A DNA stretch of 64,000 nt from Monilinia fructicola (Eukaryota; Ascomycota; Leotiomycetes; Helotiales; Sclerotiniaceae), in assembly GCA_008692225.1 (NCBI GenBank), contig VICG01000011.1, forward strand, positions 806,001 to 870,000, written 5' to 3'. Below, in pieces: positions 60,228-64,000 of the stretch; the first letter of the stretch is position 1; the number at the start of each line of letters is the position of its first letter. The notes below the pieces were generated by a model that saw only the letters and a list, made by a program, of their open reading frames with translations, searched no databases and had not been told where the DNA came from. The translations under genes and the position numbers were made by a program.

Positions 60228-62490
60228 GCCTGGTAACTGAAAGATAGGACTTAGGTGAAGTATTGAGGGGGAAAAAAAAGAAGAGAATATTCTAATGACT
60301 CCGAGTAATCATCTTTTGCTTGGAAGACTGCAGGGAATAGTATCGAGGATTAATTCTAGCTGATTGCAAAGTTATTGTTGAGTGGAACGTTCTTGTCGGG
60401 TGGATGGGTGGATGGGTGAATGGGTGGTTCGAGATGATGATATAAAAAAAGACGATGAAAGATGGCAGAAGTGGGAAAGTGCAGAACCTTTCAGAAAGTG
60501 TGATTGATATTATGTTGACTACTTGCTTTACTCTGTAGAAACAACAAGCAAGTGGCTAGATAGATAATGGATGTACTAGGTAGTAGTCGAAATGATAGGA
60601 ATAATAGTATTTTTGAATGGTCTCGCCTAATCAGCCAAAGGGTCAAAGGTTCTTTTCTTTGTATTGTAACAATTGTATGATAAAATACGTTCAAGGTTAC
60701 TTGTATGATGGACGCCGACCAGACAGGCGGTTTCACAGACCTCTGATTAGAAATTCAAATAATGTAATGGATTGGATTGGATTGGATTGGATTGGATTGG
60801 ATTGGATTGAGTTGAGTTGAATTGAATTGAATTGATCAAGAGAAATCAAGAGGAATCAAGAATTGAGATCAGATTTTACATTGAGTGTTTTATTATAAAT
60901 GAAGCCAGTATCTGTAGTAGTTATCATGATATACTTTTACTGCACTGGGACTATGTTGGGACTGCAGCAATCAATTATCTACGTAGGTATATGGATGGAT
61001 CCATGGATACTCCAACTACCAACTACTACTCCGTACTCCATACAGTAGGTAGGTAGGGTTCAAAAAAGGGTTCAACGATCACGGGCAGTTATTTATATGA
61101 TTTACTAATTATTACCCCATTCGTTATTTATGATTAATCTATATATCCATGGATATATATAGATGTACCTACTTGGAATCAGTTACTAGTAAGGTTATTA
61201 GTTACTAGTTTTAGCTACTATCTATTAATTACTAGTAGATAATAGATCTAATCCTTTATTATAATTATACTATATAGAGTATAGAGTATATACTCTATAT
61301 ATAAAACTAACTATCTAGATCGATTATATATAAAGTAAAGAGGATTATAAATTAATTCTCTTTTTACTATTCGAATTTATTAATACTATTTACAATTACT
61401 TCTAATAAATAAATAAATAAAAAACTCTTTAAAAAAAGAAATAGTTTAATAATATCTATAAATATATAAGAAAACAAAACAAAACAAAACAAAATAAAAC
61501 AAAACAAAACAATAATAAATATACACATTAGCTAATTAAATTAGTAATAACTTATGACTTACCATACCTACCTAGGTATAGTACTTCTTTCTTTTTGCAA
61601 ATACATCTATTTTGTTTGTTTATAGTAACCTTGGAATCCATGGATCTTTCTCTTTCGTATCAGTACTTACTTATGACGCTCCATTCCATTTCCTTCATCC
61701 ACCCAGCAACATCTTCCATCGATCCACTCATGAATTGGTTTTGGGGATACTTTAGCTTTCCCGCGTGATCCTTACTAGCTTGTTCCAAGGTTCTTCCCTC
61801 ACTGTCCTCGGTCCTCCGTACTGTACAGAGTACTGTACCGCACTGTACGGTATGCTTATGCTTATGCAACTCAATTGAGAACCTTGAAGAATAAAAATCA
61901 ATAATCTCTTACTTACTCCGTACACTTTGGTGAGCTGTTGTTGATTCAAGGTTGTCGTTGACTCTTGATTCGGAGATTCCTTCGCTCCTTATCATTGCTC
62001 TACTACACAGTAGTACTTGTAGTGGTACTAGAAGTAGTCTGGTCCCTCCTTACTACGTACCTAGGTATCTCCTTACGACATCCAATCAGTGCACAATGCA
62101 CATCAATCAACAAGGCTGCCAGGTATTTCTCACCAGCATATCCATCCACATTTCAGCCTTGTCATCACCCACCTGTTAGTCTACCGAACAGTCTCTTTGG
62201 ATTCTTAATAACAGCCAACCAACCAACCAATCAATTAATCAATCAATCAAATCAACCAAATCAATCAAATCACATCTTCATAATCTTGACTGGAAAGGAA
62301 AGGGAAAACTTCTTATGCCTAGGCAATAGGAACTCAATATCCACTTACCACATACCATATTAATTTCCCTTTACCGTCCGTCACTCATGATTTCATAATT
62401 ACTAGGTAATTCTCTATACAAAATTTACCATTAATTACCACTTGGATATTGCAAAAAACAAAAACGGCCTGCTTACTCCCTACCTATCCC
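60228..62490. other. divergent upstream region, about 2.3 kb, AT-rich centre
   Basis: It holds (ATTGG)n near 60769-60812, a strongly AT-rich stretch at 61080-61560, (AAAAC)n near 61472-61511, and GTACTGTAC and CCTAGGT words near 61567 and 61800-61860. The promoters of the sirtuin and MED16 lie at its ends. Confidence 0.65.
60769..60812. repeat. (ATTGG)n microsatellite
   Basis: Nine or so tandem GGATT/ATTGG pentamers passing into TTGAG and TTGAA variants. Confidence 0.95.
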
Positions 62491-64000
62491 ATGCCACTCA
62501 TGATGGAAGATGTTGACAACATGGAAGTTGATATGGATGATCTCTTTGGCGATGGTGCTGGATTATCCTTACCATCTAGACCACCACCATCAAAAGAGCT
62601 TCACCAGAGGATTGATGAACTGAGAGGAAGTGGATGTTGCCAGTAAGATACCCGTGACCCCAGAAGTGCTTCCTTACTAACGTGACCACTTGGAGAGGTA
62701 TCGCCTGGTCTAAATGGGGGAGCATTGCTTCGATAACTTCCAACGGAACTGGTCTAGAATTGAGGAATTTACGCTGTCACCCTGAGAATGGTGTATGGGG
62801 TTTAAGTGAGCCCACGGTAATACCTCAATTGACCAACAACCTAGATGGCGGTCCATTAAAGCACCTTTCATGGAGTCCCACTGGCTCGGAATTAGCAGTA
62901 ATTGACTCTGCTGGCCGTGTGTGACAATCTTACAAATATTCTCGTCCTTGAATAAGCCTATGATGTGTCGTCCCTGTAACCCCGATACTGCCGACGATCT
63001 CCATGCGGTTGTAGGTTGTTTCTGGCTGAGTCTAGGCGCGGTTCCGAATCGACCGGTAAGAGCGCCCTTGCAACCGATTCCGTCCTTCGTTAACCTGTTC
63101 TTAAGCAAAATATTCAACATGGTCCGGCATATAAAGACGCATCGGGTATTCGGTACGATGGTTCTCAGGCGCCCACTCTTGGACCTACCCATCCCATTCA
63201 CTCAAAATCGGCATTTTTATATGTCACTACCAATGGAACGTTACGACTTTTGTGGCTACAGAATAATGGCAAATGGTGCGAATCACAAACAGAACTTGAG
63301 AGCATTGTTTCATCCGATGACCTGATCACCCACGCAGCAATATGTGCAGAGAGATGTAAGTGTCAGTCTTCCATCCCGAAAACCCTTGACTAATCTTTTC
63401 GCCAGCCTCCCTTCTGATTGCGCTTGCTACCGCATCGAAGCAGTTGCGTATAATCCGAGCTGGTATTGACTGGGGAGTTCCTCAGACGCAAGAAAAGGTG
63501 AATCCTATGACGACACCTTTGAATGCATCGCTCCGCAGTCGGCCGCTTACTGTGACAAGTTGGCTGTATGATGTCCCCGGAGATACCCTAAATGCGTCCC
63601 ATCTGGAATCATCAATGGTGCAGCTCTCTCACCTGGAATTCTTATCGCCGTGTGTAGATAGTAAGAACCATATGGCGCCTCCGATTCTTGTGGCCGTTCG
63701 TTCCTATTTACCTGGATTGGCATCTCATTACAATCAAGAGGTCCATACAACAATAGATAGATGGGAGTTTAGGGAGAGAAACCAACAACCTGTACATCCT
63801 GCTTTTGAGCATTCGTCATCACGTAAGGGTACCGATGGTTCACAACCAGTGAAACCCATGGTAGGTTGTCTACTTTGTTTAAATGGTATAAAACTTGCTC
63901 ACATTTGTAGATTACTGCTCAGCTCAAGAAGCTTGAAAGTCTTACCGTCAATAAAATCGTTGTTGCTATGCAAACGATGTATCTTGGGAAAATCATCTGC
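62491..64000 (+). CDS. MED16: Mediator subunit 16 (Med16/Sin4), 5' part
   Basis: Exons 62491-62642, 62696-63055, 63106-63355, 63406-63860 and 63911 to the window edge encode at least 435 residues; the 3' end is outside. It starts MPLMMEDVDNMEVDMDDLFG, then GIAWSKWGSIASI, LKHLSWSPTGSELAVIDSAG, a WD-repeat-like blade, and GTLRLLWLQNNGKWCES, TELESIVSSDDLITHAAICA and SYLPGLASHYNQEV, all typical of fungal Med16. Med16 is in the Mediator tail and connects activators to RNA polymerase II. One two-base disruption lies at 62917-62923, where GTGTGTG reads as a stop; removing one TG gives DSAGRVTILQIFSSLNKP. The intron at 63056-63105 resolves what first looks like further frame changes. Confidence 0.85.

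Noticed and set aside
63040..63130. Apparent multiple frameshifts in MED16
   Set aside because: A normal 50-bp intron (GTAAGA...TTAACC...TTAAG) at 63056-63105 explains them.
1..64000. CRISPR arrays, tRNA or rRNA genes
   Set aside because: No regularly spaced identical repeats with unique spacers, and no tRNA-like A/B boxes or rRNA segments recognised by eye; a tRNA scan was not possible.

Overview
The window is nuclear DNA of a filamentous ascomycete (Pezizomycotina). The genes have short 49-110 bp introns with GTAAGT/GTATGT donors and CTAAC/CTGAC branch points, and the families include two Zn2Cys6 regulators, sugar porters and a 2EXR locus. The protein flavour suggests Leotiomycetes, but that is recalled resemblance and not a search result. 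I see no prokaryotic, viral or CRISPR sequence and recognised no RNA gene.

Layout. 0.2-2.8 kb: conserved fungal protein of unknown function (+). 3.7-4.7 kb: HAD-type hydrolase (+). 5.0-7.9 kb: Zn2Cys6 regulator (-). 11.0-13.2 kb: second Zn2Cys6 regulator (+). 13.7-16.7 kb: membrane protein with seven C-x11-C modules (+). 18.2-21.0 kb: large low-complexity fungal protein (-). 21-27.4 kb: gene-free and repeat-rich, holding a MITE-like element at 24.25-25.06 kb. 27.4-29.9 kb: family X DNA polymerase (-). 30.7-31.4 kb: decayed 2EXR gene. 33.0-35.1 kb: sugar porter (+). 35.5-37.3 kb: TRAPP subunit Trs65 (-). 37.6-40.3 kb: splicing factor Prp40 (+). 41.0-43.3 kb: Rli1/ABCE1 (-). 45.3-50.2 kb: CHD1 remodeller (+). 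52.9-55.2 kb: hexose transporter (+). 58.2-60.2 kb: Hst3/Hst4-type sirtuin (-). 62.5 kb to the right edge: Mediator Med16 (+), cut by the window.

Most of these genes are housekeeping (splicing, ribosome recycling, chromatin, Mediator, vesicle traffic, repair) beside accessory regulators and sugar transporters. No gene cluster for one pathway is evident.

The dominant oddity is a large number of one-base disruptions at short homopolymers. I count about 31 frame breaks in nine genes, roughly 24 of them one base too many. Reading through each one restores family motifs, and every repaired multi-exon model adds up to a whole number of codons. CHD1, Rli1, the first Zn2Cys6 factor and two unknown proteins are unbroken. 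I read this mainly as consensus error, except at the 2EXR locus, which also has in-frame stops. Gene coordinates below are for the repaired, spliced models. The best candidates for new biology are the C-x11-C repeat membrane protein, the MITE-like element with possible 9-bp target duplications, and several very small exons (3, 12, 20, 25 and 27 nt).
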